Positions 34,608 through 48,873 are shown, numbered from the stretch's first letter. The stretch is 64,000 nucleotides of DNA from Panorpa germanica (GCA_963678705.1 OY783204.1:12534759-12598758), one strand, 5' to 3'. A program made the numbers and translations. The notes: generated by a model from the sequence alone, not told the origin.

Positions 34608-35488
34608 TTCAAAGAATTAGACCGGCAAAAACCTATAGGTACGTCTACTGCGCTATGGAAAACTATTTTCATTGTCGAACATTATTTTACAAACCGATTA
34701 TCGTTCCATGAAAAGGCAACTATCTAGAGGTTGTCCTCAGCGATCTGTAATGGGGCCTGAGCTCTGGAACATGGTATTCGACGAGAACTGTGTTTCTCAC
34801 TCGAAAGGTTGTGTAGACATATGTTTTGCCAACGATAATGTGATCCTTATTGGTGCAAATAGTAGAGAAACCCTAGAAAGCCGTTCTCGACCTGCTATAT
34901 ATAAAATCTGTAGTTTCTTAAAGCTACGAAACAAATACAGTAACAACGAATGATAAACTTGTAACACACCTTGCGCGTGTCACAAGTACGGAATGAAGCT
35001 TAATTTCGGCAACTATGCCGACACTATACAAGGGGGCATTTATGCTAATAGTTGTGTATTGTGCTTCGGCATGGTATTACAGGATCAATCCTCCAGATCT
35101 TCCATGCAAAGAACTATGTTATTGACGATGACGCGTTGTTGCAGAAATGTATTTACAGAAGTGGTGCAAGTGATATTGGGGACAATTCCTTTAGATTTAA
35201 AAATCACTCATGCACTTACTCAAGTACAAATTACGCTAGAACTGAAAAAATCAAATTTTGATGTTTTAAAATTAATGCGACAAATTTCGAGGACTTAAAG
35301 TTAATGCGGCTGTAGGATAAAAGTCTGGAGACGATACCAAATATATTGCCAAAGAGATGAATGCATATATGCATAAGCTCTGGGAAGACAGATGGGACTT
35401 AATACAAAAAGGAAAATCTACGTATTGGTTTACAAGGACGTTAATATTGCTTTGCAACACAAGTGGTTCCTATCTACTATGTGTGTGA
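34608..35488 (+). pseudogene. R1-clade LINE RT fragment (m5)
   Basis: The palm frame 34672-34953 is identical to that of m3, including the 8-bp deletion and the SRETLES variant. Downstream of about 34990 the two diverge (CTTAATTTC versus CTTAAATTA), which places the edge of the 17.13-kb duplication there. Confidence 0.85.
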
Positions 35489-36185
35489 TCGGCTCCTGCT
35501 ACTTTAGGTGAAAAAAGTGATTAAAAGTGAGAAATTAATTATGGAAAAAAATTAAATAAATTATATGAATACTTTTTCAAACGAAAAGTATTTAAGTTTG
35601 TTTTAAATTTGTGTTAATTTACCCTAAACAAAGTGTTTTTACAAAAGTTTGACAGTTGGAAACCAGTGTTTAAAACGAATTTTTCATTACGCGTACACGC
35701 GGTCTTATAAACATAACCTCAAATTTGTAACTTTGATGTTTGATATAAGACATTAATAAGTGCGATAGACAAAAAAAGTGATAATAATTAGGTTAGTGTT
35801 AGTGCTAAAACATCAAGTGGTTTAAAATTCAAGAAATCTGTAGAGATATATAAGGAAGACCTCATATAAACACTACAAATATACGGAAGACAAAAGGTTG
35901 CCGCCCACTATCAAGTAAGTCGAATAACATTAACTATAAATAATATTAAAACACAAGAATTAGTTTATATAAATGCGTGTTTTAAATAATAATGAGAGTG
36001 TATTAATTGTTATAAGTGATTAAGTGAACAATATATGCGGTTTTCTTGGAAATAGTGATTGATCGTTCATGAACATTCAATGGTAACAAACAAATGGTAA
36101 GTAAGTAGGCATAAGTACAAGTATGTATATGAGATATTTATAGAAATTCAGTGTGCCTTTGTTGATGTCTGGTGGCCAAGTGACC

Positions 36186-37074
36186 TTCAAAGAATTAGAC
36201 CGGCAAAAACCTATAGGTACGTCTACTGCGCTATGGAGAACTATTTTCATTGTCGAACATTATTTTACAAACCGATTACCGTTCTATGAAAAGGCAACTA
36301 TCTAAAGGTTGTCCTCAGCGATCTGTAATGGGGCCTAAACTCTGGAACATAATATTCGACGAGAACTGTGTTTCTCACTCGAAAGGTTGTGTAGACATAT
36401 GTTTTGCCAACGATAATGTGATCCTTATCAGTGCAAATAGTACAGAAACCCTAAAAAGCCGTTCTCGACCTGCTATATATAAAATCTGTAGTTTCTTGAA
36501 GCTACAAAGCTACGAAACAAATACAGTAACAACAAATGATAAACTTGTAACACACCTTGCGCGTGTCACAAGGACGGAATGAAGCTTAAACTCGGCAACT
36601 ATGCCGACACTATACAAGGGGGCATTTATGCTAATAGTTGTGTATTGTGCTTCGGCATGGTATTACAGGATCAATCTTCCAGATCTTCCATGCAAAGAAC
36701 TATGTTATTGACGATGACGCGTTGTTGCAGAACTGTATCTACAGAAGTGGTGCAAGTGATATTGGGGACAATTCCTTTAGATTTAAAAATCACTTATGCA
36801 CTTACTCAAGTACAAATTACGCTAAAACTAAAAAAATTAAATTTTGATGATTTAAAATTATTGCGACAAATTTCGAGGATTTAAAGTTAATGCGGCTGTA
36901 GGATAAAAGTCTGGAGACGATACCAAATATATTGCCAAAGAGATGAATGCATATATGCATAAGCTCTGGCAAGACAGATGGGACTTAATACAAAAAGAAA
37001 GATCTACGTATTGGTTAACAATGACGTAACTATTGCTTTGCAACACAAGTGGTTCCTATCTACTATGTGTGTGA
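36186..37074 (+). pseudogene. R1-clade LINE RT fragment (m6, type A)
   Basis: The palm frame is 36250-36582 with MGPKLWNIIF and ILISAN variants. The C-terminal part has GGTTAACAATGACG where others have GGTTTACAAGGACG. Confidence 0.85.
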
Positions 37075-37771
37075 TCGGCTCCCGTTACTTTAGGTGAAAA
37101 AAGTGATTAAAAGTGAGAAATTAATTATGGAAAAAAATTAAATAAATTATATGAATACTTTTTCAAACGAAAAGTATTTAAGTTTGTTTTAAATTTGTGT
37201 TAATTTACCCTAAACAAAGTGTTTTTACAAAAGTTTGACAGTTGGAAACCAGTGTTAAAAACGAATTTTTCATTACGCGTACACGCGGTCTTATAAACAT
37301 AACCTCAAATTTGTAACTTTGATGTTTGATATAAGACATTAATAAGTGCGATAGACAAAAAAAGTGATAATAATTAGGTTAGTGTTAGTGCTAAAACATC
37401 AAGTGGTTTAAAATTCAAGAAATCTGTAGAGATATATAAGGAAGACCTCATATAAACACTACAAATATACGGAAGACAAAAGGTTGCCGCCCACTATCAA
37501 GTAAGTCGAATAACATTAACTATAAATAATATTAAAACACAAGAATTAGTTTATATAAATGCATGTTTTAAATAATAATGAGAGTGTATTATTTGTTATA
37601 AGTGATTAAGTGAACAATATATGCGGTTTTCTTGGAAATAGTGATTGATCGTTCAGGAACATTCAATGGTAACAAACAAATGGTAAGTAAGTAGGCATAA
37701 GTACAAGTATGTATATGAGATATTTATAGAAATTTAGTGTGCCTTTGTTGATGTCCGGTGGCTAAGTGACC

Positions 37772-38660
37772 TTCAAAGAATTAGACCGGCAAAAACCTAT
37801 AGGTACGTCTACTGCGCTATGGAGAACTATTTTCATTGTCGAACATTATTTTACAAACCGATTACCGTTCCTTGAAAAGGCAACTATCTAAAGGTTGTCC
37901 TTAGCGATCTGTAATGGGGCCTGAGCTCTGGAACATGGTATTCGACGAGAACTGTGTTTCTCACTCGAAAGGTTGTGTAGACATATGTTTTGCCAACGAT
38001 AATGTGATCCTTATCGGTGCAAATAGTACAGAAACCCTAGAAAGCCGTTCTCGACCTGCTATATATAAAATCTGTAGTTTCTTGAAGCTACAAAGCTACG
38101 AAACAAATACAGTAACAACGAATGATAAACTTGTAACACACCTTGCGCGTGTCACAAGGACGGAATAAAGCTTAAACTCGGCAACTATGCCGACACTATA
38201 CAAGGGGGCATTTATGCTAATAGTTGTGTATTGTGCTTCGCCATGGTATTACAGTATCAATCTTCCAGATCTTCCATGCAAAGAACTATGTTATTGACGA
38301 TGACGCGTTGTTGCAGAACTGTATCTACAGAAGTGGTGCAAGTGATATTGGGGACAATTCCTTTAGATTTAAGAATCACTCATGCACTTACTTAAGTACA
38401 AATTACGCTAGAACTAAAAAAATCAAATTTTGATGATTTAAAATTATTGTGAAAAATTTCAAAGATTTAAAGTTAATGCGGCTGTAGGATAAAAGTCTGG
38501 AGACGATACCAAATATATTGCTAAAGAGATGAATGCATATATGCAAAAGCTCTGGCAAGGCAGATGGGACTTAAAACAAAAAGGAAGACCTACGTATTGG
38601 TTTACAAGGACGTTATTATTGCTTAGCAAAACAAGTGGTTCCTATCTACTATGTGTGTGA
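37772..38660 (+). pseudogene. R1-clade LINE RT fragment (m7, type B)
   Basis: The Gln codon of GCPQ is TAG, so the palm frame is open only from 37914 to 38168. The usual terminating TGA is TAA here. The later RTVSTEVV frame also gains a TAA (ACTTAAGTAC). Confidence 0.85.
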
Positions 38661-39357
38661 TCGGCTTCTGCTACTTTAGGTAAAAAAAGTAATTAAAAGT
38701 GAGAAATTAATTATGAAAAAAAATTAAATAAATTATATGAATACTTTTTCAAACGAAAAGTATTTAAGTTTGTTTTAAATTTGTGTTAATTTACCCTAAA
38801 CAAAGTGTTTTTACAAAAGTTTGACAGTTGGAAACCAGTGTTAAAAACGAATTTTTCATTACGCGTACACGCGGTCTTATAAACATAACCTCAAATTTGT
38901 AACTTTGATGTTTGATATAAGACATTAATAAGTGCGATAGACAAAAAAAGTGATAATAATTAAGTTAGTGTTAGTGCTAAAACATCAAGTGGTTTAAAAT
39001 TCAAGAAATCTGTAGAGATATATAAGGAAGACCTTATATAAACACTACAAATATACGGAAGACAAAAGGTTGCCGTCCACTATCAAGTAAGTCGAATAAC
39101 AATAACTATAAATAATATTAAAACACAAGAATTAGTTTATATAAATGCGTGTTTTAAATAATAATGAGAGTGTATTATTTGTTATAAGTGATTAAGTGAA
39201 CAATATATGCGGTTTTCTTGGAAATAGTGATTGATCGTTCATGAACATTCAATGGTAACAAACAAATGGTAAGTAAGTAGGCATAAGTACAAGTATGTAT
39301 ATGAGATATTTATAGAAATTTAGTGTGCCTTTGTTGATGTCCGGTGGCTAAGTGACC

Positions 39358-40246
39358 TTCAAAGAATTAGACCGGCAAAAACCTATAGGTACGTCTACTG
39401 CGCTATGGAGAACTATTTTCATTGTCGAACATTATTTTACAAACCGATTACCGTTCCTTGAAAAGGCAACTATCTAAAGGTTGTCCTTAGCGATCTGTAA
39501 TGGGGCCTGAGCTCTGGAACATGGTATTCGACGAGAACTGTGTTTCTCACTCGAAAGGTTGTGTAGACATTTGTTTTGCCAACGATAATGTGATCTTTAT
39601 CGGTGCAAATAGTACAGAAACCCTAGAAAGCCGTTCTCGACCTGCTATATTTAAAATCTGTAGTTTCTTGAAGCTACAAAGCTACGAAACAAATACAGTA
39701 ACAACGAATGATAAACTTGTAACACACCTTGCGCGTGTCACAAGGACGGAATGAAGCTTAAACTCGGCAACTATGCTGACACTATACAAGGGGGCATTTA
39801 TGCTAATAGTTGTGTATTGTGCTTCGGCATGGTATTACAGGATCAATCTTCCAGATCTTCCATGCAAAGAACTATGTTATTGACGATGACGCGTTGTTGC
39901 AGGACTGTATCTACAGAAGTGGTGCAAGTGATATTGGGGACAATTCCTTTTGATTTGAAAATCACTCATGCACTTACTCAAGTACAAATTACGCTAGAAC
40001 TGAAAAAATCAAATTTTGATGATTTAAAATTAATGCGACAAATTTCGAGGATTTAAAGTTAATGCGGCTGAAGGATAAAAGTCTGGAGACGATACCAAAT
40101 ATATTGCCAAAGAGATGAATGCATATATGCATAAGCTCTGGCAAGACAGATCGGACTTAATACAAAAAGGAAGACCTACGTATTGGTTTACAAGGACGGT
40201 AATATTGCTTTGCAACACAAGTGGTTCCTATCTACTATGTGTGTGA
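39358..40246 (+). pseudogene. R1-clade LINE RT fragment (m8, type C)
   Basis: The GCPQ codon is TAG. The palm remnant is 39500-39754 (DNVIFIG variant). The RTVSTEVV block at 39751-40056 is open. Confidence 0.85.
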
Positions 40247-40943
40247 TCGGCTCCTGCTACTTTAGGTAAAAAAAGTGATTAAAAGTAAAAAATTAATTAT
40301 GGAAAAAAATTAAATAAATTATATGAATACTTTTTCAAACGAAAAGTATTTAAGTTTGTTTAAAATTTGTGTTAATTTACCCTAAACAAAGTGTTTTTAC
40401 AAAAGTTTGACAGTTGGAAACCAGTGTTAAAAACGAATTTTTCATTACGCGTACACGCGGTCTTATAAACATAACCTTAAATTTGTAACTTTGATGTTTG
40501 ATATAAGACATTAATAAGTGCGATAGACAAAAAAAGTGATAATAATTAGGTTAGTGTTAGTGCTAAAACATCAAGTGGTTTAAAATTCAAGAAATCTGTA
40601 GAGATATATAAGGAAGACCTCATATAAACACTACAAATATACGGAAGACAAAAGGTTGCCGCCCACTATCAAGTAAGTCGAATAACATTAACTATAAATA
40701 ATATTAAAACACAAGAATTAGTTTATATAAATGCATGTTTTAAATAATAATGAGAGTGTATTATTTGTTATAAGTGATTAAGTGAACAATATATGCGGTT
40801 TTCTTGGAAATAGTGATTGATCGTTCATGAACATTCAATGGTAACAAACAAATGGTAAGTAAGTAGGCATAAGTACAAGTATGTATATGAGATATTTATA
40901 GAAATTTAGTGTGCCTTTGTTGATGTCCGGTGGCTAAGTGACC

Positions 40944-41832
40944 TTCAAAGAATTAGACCGGCAAAAACCTATAGGTACGTCTACTGCGCTATGGAGAACT
41001 ATTTTCATTGTCGAACATTATTTTACAAACCGATTACCGTTCCTTGAAAAGGCAACTATCTAAAGGTTGTCCTTAGCGATCTGTAATGGGGCCTGAGCTC
41101 TGGAACATGGTATTCGACGAGAACTGTGTTTCTCACTCGAAAGGTTGTGTAGACATTTGTTTTGCCAACGATAATGTGATCCTTATCGGTGCAAATAGTA
41201 CAGAAACCCTAGAAAGCCGTTCTCGACCTGCTATATATAGAATCTGTAGTTTCTTGAAGCTACAAAGCTACGAAACAAATACAGTAACAACGAATGATAA
41301 ACTTGTAACACACCTTGCGCGTGTCACAAGGACGGAATGAAGCTTAAACTCGGCAACTATGCCGACACTATACAAGGGGGCATTTATGCTAATAGTTGTG
41401 TATTGTGCTTCGGCATGGTATTACAGGATCAATCTTCCAGATCTTTTATGCAAAGAACTATGTTATTGACGATGACGCGTTGTTGGAGGACTGTATCTAC
41501 AGAAGTGGTGCAAGTGATATTGGGGACAATTCCTTTTGATTTGAAAATCACTCATGCACTTACTCAAGTACAAATTACGCTAGAACTGAAAAAATCAAAT
41601 TTTGATGATTTAAAATTAATGCGACAAATTTCGAGGATTTAAAGTTAATGCGGCTGTAGGATAAAAGTCTGGAGACGATACCAAATATATTGCCAAAGAG
41701 ATGAATGCATATATGCATAAGCTCTGGCAAGACAGATCGGACTTAATACAAAAAGGAAGACCTACGTATTGGTTTACAAGGACGGTAATATTGCTTTGCA
41801 ACACAAGTGGTTCCTATGTACTATGTGTGTGA
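40944..41832 (+). pseudogene. R1-clade LINE RT fragment (m9, B/C mosaic)
   Basis: The GCPQ codon is TAG. The palm remnant is 41086-41340 with an IYRICSFL variant. It carries C-type markers (GACATTTG, ACGGTAATATTG) although the upstream DNA of this monomer is B-like. Confidence 0.85.
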
Positions 41833-42529
41833 TCGGCTCCTGCTACTTTAGGTAAAAAAAGTGATTAAAAGTGAGAAATTAATTATGGAAAAAAATTAAA
41901 TAAATTATATGAATACTTTTTCAAACGAAAAGTATTTAAGTTTGTTTAAAATTTGTGTTAATTTACTCTAAACAAAGTGTTTTTACAAAAGTTTGAAAGT
42001 TGGAAACCAGTGTTAAAAACGAATTTTTCATTACGCGTACACGCGGTCTTATAAACATAACCTCAAATTTGTAACTTTGATGTTTGATATAAGACATTAA
42101 TAAGTGCGATAGACAAAAAAAAAGATAATAATTAGGTTAGTGTTAGTGCTAAAACATCAAGTGGTTTAAAATTCAAGAAATCTGTAGAGATATATAAGGA
42201 AGACCTCATATAAACACTACAAATATACGGAAGACAAAAGGTTGCCGCCCACTATCAAGTAAGTCAAATAACATTAACTATAAATAATATTAAAACACAA
42301 GAATTAGTTTATATAAATGCGTGTTTTAAATAATAATAAGAGTGTATTAATTGTTATAAGTGATTAAGTGAACAATATATGCGGTTTTCTTGGAAATAGT
42401 GATTGATCGTTCATGAACATTCAATGGTAACAAACAAATGGTAAGTAAGTAGGCATAAGTACAAGTATGTATATGAGATATTTATAGAAATTTAGTGTGC
42501 CTTTGTTGATGTCCGGTGGCCATGTGACC

Positions 42530-43418
42530 TTCAAAGAATTAGACCGGCAAAAACCTATAGGTACGTCTACTGCGCTATGGAGAACTATTTTTATTGTCGA
42601 ACATTATTTTACAAACCGATTACCGTTCTATGAAAAGGCAACTATCTAAAGGTTGTCCTCAGCGATCTGTAATGGGGCCTAAACTCTGGAACATGGTATT
42701 CGACGAGAACTGTGTTTCTCACTCGAAAGGTTGTGTAGACATATGTTTTGCCAACGATAATGTGATCCTTATCGGTGCAAATAGTACAGAAACCCTAAAA
42801 AGCCGTTCTCGACCTGCTATATATAAAATCTGTAGTTTCTTGAAGCTACAAAGCTACGAAACAAATACAGTAACAACAAATGATAAACTTGTAACACACC
42901 TTGCGCGTGTCACAAGGACGGAATGAAGCTTAAACTCGGCAACTATGCCGACACTATACAAGGGGGCATTTATGCTAATAGTTGTGTATTGTGCTTCGGC
43001 ATGGTATTACAGGATCAATCTTCCAGATCTTCCATGCAAAGAACTATGTTATTGACGATGACGCGTTGTTGCAGAACTGTATCTACAGAAGTGGTGCAAG
43101 TGATATTGGGGACAATTCCTATAGATTTAAAAATCACTTATGCACTTACTCAAGTACAAATTACGCTAAAACTAAAAAAATTAAATTTTGATGATTTAAA
43201 ATTATTGCGACAAATTTCGAGGATTTAAAGTTAATGCGGCTGTAGGATAAAAGTCTGGAGACGATACCAAATATATTGCCAAAGAGATGAATGCATATAT
43301 GCATAAGCTCTGGCAAGACAGATGGGACCTAATACAAAAAGAAAGATCTACGTATTGGTTAACAATGACGTAACTATTGCTTTGCAACACAAGTGGTTCC
43401 TATCTACTATGTGTGTGA
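42530..43418 (+). pseudogene. R1-clade LINE RT fragment (m10, type A)
   Basis: Sister of the m6 fragment. The palm frame is open at 42594-42926 with MGPKLWNMVF and ETLKSRS. Leu is replaced by Ile in GTIPIDLK. Confidence 0.85.
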
Positions 43419-44115
43419 TCGGCTCCCGTTACTTTAGGTGAAAAAAGTGATTAAAAGTGAGAAATTAATTATGGAAAAAAATTAAATAAATTATATGAAT
43501 ACTTTTTCAAACGAAAAGTATTTAAGTTTGTTTTAAATTTGTGTTAATTTACCCTAAACAAAGTGTTTTTACAAAAGTTTGACAGTTGGAAACCAGTGTT
43601 AAAAACGAATTTTTCATTACGCGTACACGCGGTCTTATAAACATAACCTTAAATTTGTAACTTTGATGTTTGATATAAGATATTAATAAGTGCGATAGAC
43701 AAAAAAAGTGATAATAATTAGGTTAGTGTTAGTGCTAAAACATCAAGTGGTTTAAAATTCAAGAAATCTGTAGAGATATATAAGGAAGACCTCATATAAA
43801 CACTACAAATATACGGAAGACAAAAGGTTGCCGCCCACTATCAAGTAAGTCGAATAACATTAACTATAAATAATATTAAAACACAAGAATTAGTTTATAT
43901 AAATGCATGTTTTAAATAATAATGAGAGTGTATTATTTGTTATAAGTGATTAAGTGAACAATATATGCGGTTTTCTTGGAAATAGTGATTGATCGTTCAG
44001 GAACATTCAATGGTAACAAACAAATGGTAAGTAAGTAGGCATAAGTACAAGTATGTATATGAGATATTTATAGAAATTTAGTGTGCCTTTGTTGATGTCT
44101 GGTGGCTAAGTGACC

Positions 44116-45004
44116 TTCAAAGAATTAGACCGGCAAAAACCTATAGGTACGTCTACTGCGCTATGGAGAACTATTTTCATTGTCGAACATTATTTTACAA
44201 ACCGATTACCGTTCCTTGAAAAGGCAACTATCTAAAGGTTGTCCTTAGCGATCTGTAATGGGGCCTGAGCTCTGGAACATGGTATTCGACGAGAACTGTG
44301 TTTCTCACTCGAAAGGTTGTGTAGACATATGTTTTGCCAACGATAATGTGATCCTTATCGGTGCAAATAGTACAGAAACCCTAGAAAGCCGTTCTCGACC
44401 TGCTATATATAAAATCTGTAGTTTCTTGAAGCTACAAAGCTACGAAACAAATACAGTAACAACGAATGATAAACTTGTAACACACCTTGCGCGTGTCACA
44501 AGGACGGAATAAAGCTTAAACTCGGCAACTATGCCGACACTATACAAGGGGGCATTTATGCTAATAGTTGTGTATTGTGCTTCGCCATGGTATTACAGTA
44601 TCAATCTTCCAGATCTTTCATGCAAAGAACTATGTTATTGACGATGACGCGTTGTTGCAGAACTGTATCTACAGAAGTGGTGCAAGTGATATTGGGGACA
44701 ATTCCTTTAGATTTAAGAATCACTCATGCACTTACTTAAGTACAAATTACGCTAGAACTAAAAAAATCAAATTTTGATGATTTAAAATTATTGCGAAAAA
44801 TTTCAAAGATTTAAAGTTAATGCGGCTGTAGGATAAAAGTCTGGAGACGATACCAAATATATTGCCAAAGAGATGAATGCATATATGCAAAAGCTCTGGC
44901 AAGACAGATGGGACTTAAAACAAAAAGGAAGACCTACGTATTGGTTTACAAGGACGTTATTATTGCTTAGCAAAACAAGTGGTTCCTATCTACTATGTGT
45001 GTGA
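44116..45004 (+). pseudogene. R1-clade LINE RT fragment (m11, type B)
   Basis: Sister of m7, with TAG in GCPQ and TAA ending the palm remnant (44258-44512). It shares the HGITVSIFQ variant in an overlapping frame. Confidence 0.85.
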
Positions 45005-45701
45005 TCGGCTTCTGCTACTTTAGGTGAAAAAAGTAATTAAAAGTGAGAAATTAATTATGAAAAAAAATTAAATAAATTATATGAATACTTTTTCAAACGA
45101 AAAGTATTTAAGTTTGTTTTAAATTTGTGTTAATTTACCCTAAACAAAGTGTTTTTACAAAAGTTTGACAGTTGGAAACCAGTGTTGAAAACGAATTTTT
45201 CATTACGCGTACACGCGGTCTTATAAACATAACCTCAAATTTGTAACTTTGATGTTTGATATAAGACATTAATAAGTGCCATAGACAAAAAAAGTGATAA
45301 TAATTAAGTTAGTGTTAGTGCTAAAACATCAAGTGGTTTAAAATTCAAGAAATCTGTAGAAAAATATAAGAAAGACCTTATATAAACACTACAAATATAC
45401 GGAAGACAAAAGGTTGCCGTCCACTATCAAGTAAGTCGAATAACAATAACTATAAATAATATTAAAACACAAGAATTAGTTTATATAAATGCGTGTTTTA
45501 ATTAATAATGAGAGTGTATTATTTGTTATAAGTGATTAAGTGAACAATATATGCGGTTTTCTTGGAAATAGTGATTGATCGTTCATGAACATTCAATGGT
45601 AACAAACAAATGGTAAGTAAGTAGGCATAAGTACAAGTATGTATATGAGATATTTATAGAAATTTAGTGTGCCTTTGTTGATTTCCGGTGGCTAAGTGAC
45701 C

Positions 45702-46590
45702 TTCAAAGAATTAGACCGGCAAAAACCTATAGGTACGTCTACTGCGCTATGGAGAACTATTTTCATTGTCGAACATTATTTTACAAACCGATTACCGTTC
45801 CTTGAAAAGGCAACTATCTAAAGGTTGTCCTTAGCGATCTGTAATGGGGCCTGAGCTCTGGAACATGGTATTCGACGAGAACTGTGTTTCTCACTCGAAA
45901 GGTTGTGTAGACATTTGTTTTGCCAACGATAATGTGATCCTTATCGGTGCAAATAGTACAGAAACCCTAGAAAGCCGTTCTCGACCTGCTATATATAAAA
46001 TCTGTAGTTTCTTGAAGCTACAAAGCTACGAAACAAATACAGTAACAACGAATGATAAACTTGTAACACACCTTGCGCGTGTCACAAGGACGGAATGAAG
46101 CTTAAACTCGGCAACTATGCCGACACTATACAAGGGGGCATTTATGCTAATAGTTGTGTATTGTGCTTCGGCATGGTATTACAGGATCAATCTTCCAGAT
46201 CTTCCATGCAAAGAACTATGTTATTGACGATGACGCGTTGTTGCAGGACTGTATCTACAGAAGTGGTGCAAGTGATATTGAGGACAATTCCTTTAGATTT
46301 GAAAATCACTCATGCACTTACTCAAGTACAAATTACGCTAGAACTGAAAAAATCAAATTTTGATGATTTAAAATTAATGCGACAAATTTCGAGGATTTAA
46401 AGTTAATGCGGCTGTAGGATAATAGTCTGGAGACGATACCAAATATATTGCCAAAGAGATAAATGCATATATGCATAAGCTCTGGCAAGACAGATCGGAC
46501 TTAATACAAAAAGGAAGACCTACGTATTGGTTTACAAGGACGGTAATATTGCTTTGCAACACAAGTGGTTCCTATCTACTACGTGTGTAA
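45702..46590 (+). pseudogene. R1-clade LINE RT fragment (m12, type C)
   Basis: Sister of m8. The palm remnant is 45844-46098 and the next block is 46095-46400, with ILRTIPLDL replacing ILGTIPLDL. Confidence 0.85.
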
Positions 46591-47287
46591 TCGGCTCCTG
46601 CTACTTTAGGTGAAAAAAGTGATTAAAAGTGAGAAATTAATTATGGAAAAAAATTAAATAAATTATATGAATACTTTTTCAAACGAAAAGTATTTAAGTT
46701 TGTTTAAAATTTGTGTTAATTTACCCTAAACAAAGTGTTTTTACAAAAGTTTGACAGTTGGAAACCAGTGTTAAAAACGAATTTTTCATTACGCGTACAC
46801 GCGGTCTTATAAACACAACCTCAAATTTGTAACTTTGATGTTTGATATAAGACATTAATAAGTGCGATAGACAAAAAAAGTGATAATAATTAGGTTAGTG
46901 TTAGTGCTAAAACATCAAGTGGTTTAAAATTCAAGAAATCTGTAGAGATATATAAGGAAGACCTCATATAAACACTACAAATATACGGAAGACAAAAGGT
47001 TGCCGCCCACTATCAAGTAAGTCGAATAACATTAACTATAAATAATAATAAAACACAAGAATTAGTTTATATAAATGCATGTTTTAAATAATAATGAGAG
47101 TGTATTATTTGTTATAAGTGATTAAGTGAACAATATATGCGGTTTTCTTGGAAATAGTGATTGATCGTTCATGAACATTCAATGGTAACAAACAAATGGT
47201 AAGTAAGTAGGCATAAGTACAAGTATGTATATGAGATATTTATAGAAATTTAGTGTGCCTTTGTTGATGTCCGGTGGCTAAGTGACT

Positions 47288-48176
47288 TTCAAAGAATTAG
47301 ACCGGCAAAAACCTATAGGTACGTCTACTGCGCTATGGAGAACTATTTTCATTGTCGAACATTATTTCACAAACCGATTACCGTTCCTTGAAAAGGCAAC
47401 TATCTAAAGGTTGTCTTTAGCGATCTGTAATGGGGCCTGAGCTCTGGAACATGGTATTCGACGAGAACTGTGTTTCTCACTCGAAAGGTTGTGTAGACAT
47501 ATGTTTTGCCAACGATAATGTGATCCTTATCGGTGCAAATAGTACAGAAACCCTAGAAAGCCGTTCTCGACCTGCTATATATAAAATCTGTAGTTTCTTG
47601 AAGCTACAAAGCTACGAAACAAATACAGTAACAACGAATGATAAACTTGTAACACACCTTGCGCGTGTCACAAGGACGGAATAAAGCTTTAACTCGGCAA
47701 CTATGCCGACACTATACCAGGGGGCATTTATGCTAATAGTTGTGTATTGTGCTTCGGCATGGTATTACAGCATCAATCTTCCAGATCTTCCATGCAAAGA
47801 ACTATGTTATTGACGATAACGCGTTGTTGCAGAACTGTATCTACAGAAGTGGTGCAAGTGATATTGGGGACAATTCCTTTAGATTTAAGAATCACTCATG
47901 CACTTACTTAAGTACAAATTACGCTAGAACTAAAAAAATCAAATTTTGATGATTTAAAATTATTGCGAAAAATTTCAAAGATTTAAAGTAAATGCGGCTG
48001 TAGGATAAAAGTCTGGAGACGATACCAAATATATTGCCAAAGAGATGAATGCATATATGCAAAAGCTCTGGCAAGACAGATGGGACTTAAAACAAAAAGG
48101 AAGACCTACGTATTGGTTTACAAGGACGTTAATATTGCTTAGCAAAACAAGTGGTTCCTATCTACTATGTGTGTGA
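47288..48176 (+). pseudogene. R1-clade LINE RT fragment (m13, type B)
   Basis: The palm remnant is 47430-47684, ended by TAA. The preceding GCPQ codon is again TAG, in TGTCTTTAGCG. Confidence 0.85.
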
Positions 48177-48873
48177 TCGGCTTCTGCTACTTTAGGTGAA
48201 AAAAGTAATTAAAAGTGAGAAATTAATTATGAAAAAAAATTAAATAAATTATATGAATACTTTTTCAAACGAAAAGTATTTAAGTTTGTTTTAAAATTGT
48301 GTTAATTTACCCTAAACAAAGTGTTTTTACAAAAGTTTGACAGTTGGAAACCAGTGTTAAAAACGAATTTTTCATTACGCGTACACGCGGTCTTATAAAC
48401 ATAACCTCAAATTTGTAACTTTGATGTTTGATATAAGACATTAATAAGTGCGATAGACAAAAAAAGTGATAATAATTAAGTTAGTGTTAGTGCTAAAACA
48501 TCAAGTGGTTTAAAATTCAAGAAATCTGTAGAGATATATAAGGAAGACCTTATATAAACACTACAAATATACGGAAGACAAAAGGTTGCCGTCCACTATC
48601 AAGTAAGTCGAATAACAATAACTATAAATAATATTAAAACACAAGAATTAATTTATATAAATGCGTGTTTTAAATAATAATGAGAGTGTATTATTTGTTA
48701 TAAGTAATTAAGTGAACAATATATGCGGTTTTCTTGGAAATAGTGATTGATCGTTCATGAACATTCAATGGTAACAAACAAATGGTAAGTAAGTAGGCAT
48801 AAGTACAAGTATGTATATGAGATATTTATAGAAATTTAGTGTGCCTTTGTTGATGTCCGGTGGCTAAGTGACC

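Larger units (their letters stand above)
18722..34980 (+). repeat. 17.13-kb segmental duplication, copy 2
   Basis: Contains m4, the second Polinton and the first part of m5. Apart from scattered single-base indels, mostly in homopolymers, it matches copy 1, including the Polinton target site. Confidence 0.85.
35847..48534 (+). repeat. Four-monomer higher-order repeat (2 x 6344 bp)
   Basis: m6-m9 and m10-m13 repeat with period 6344 bp (4 x 1586). m6 and m10 share GGGCCTAAACTCTGG and a diverged GGTTAACAATGACG near the RT C-terminus. m7 and m11 share TTCAGGAACATTC. m8 and m12 share GACATTTGTTTTGCC and ACGGTAATATTGC. The match is weakest at the fourth position: m9 has a B-like 5' end (AAATGCATG) but C-like 3' markers, whereas m13 is B-like throughout. 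In letter types the order m6-m14 is A B C B/C A B C B C. Confidence 0.8.
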
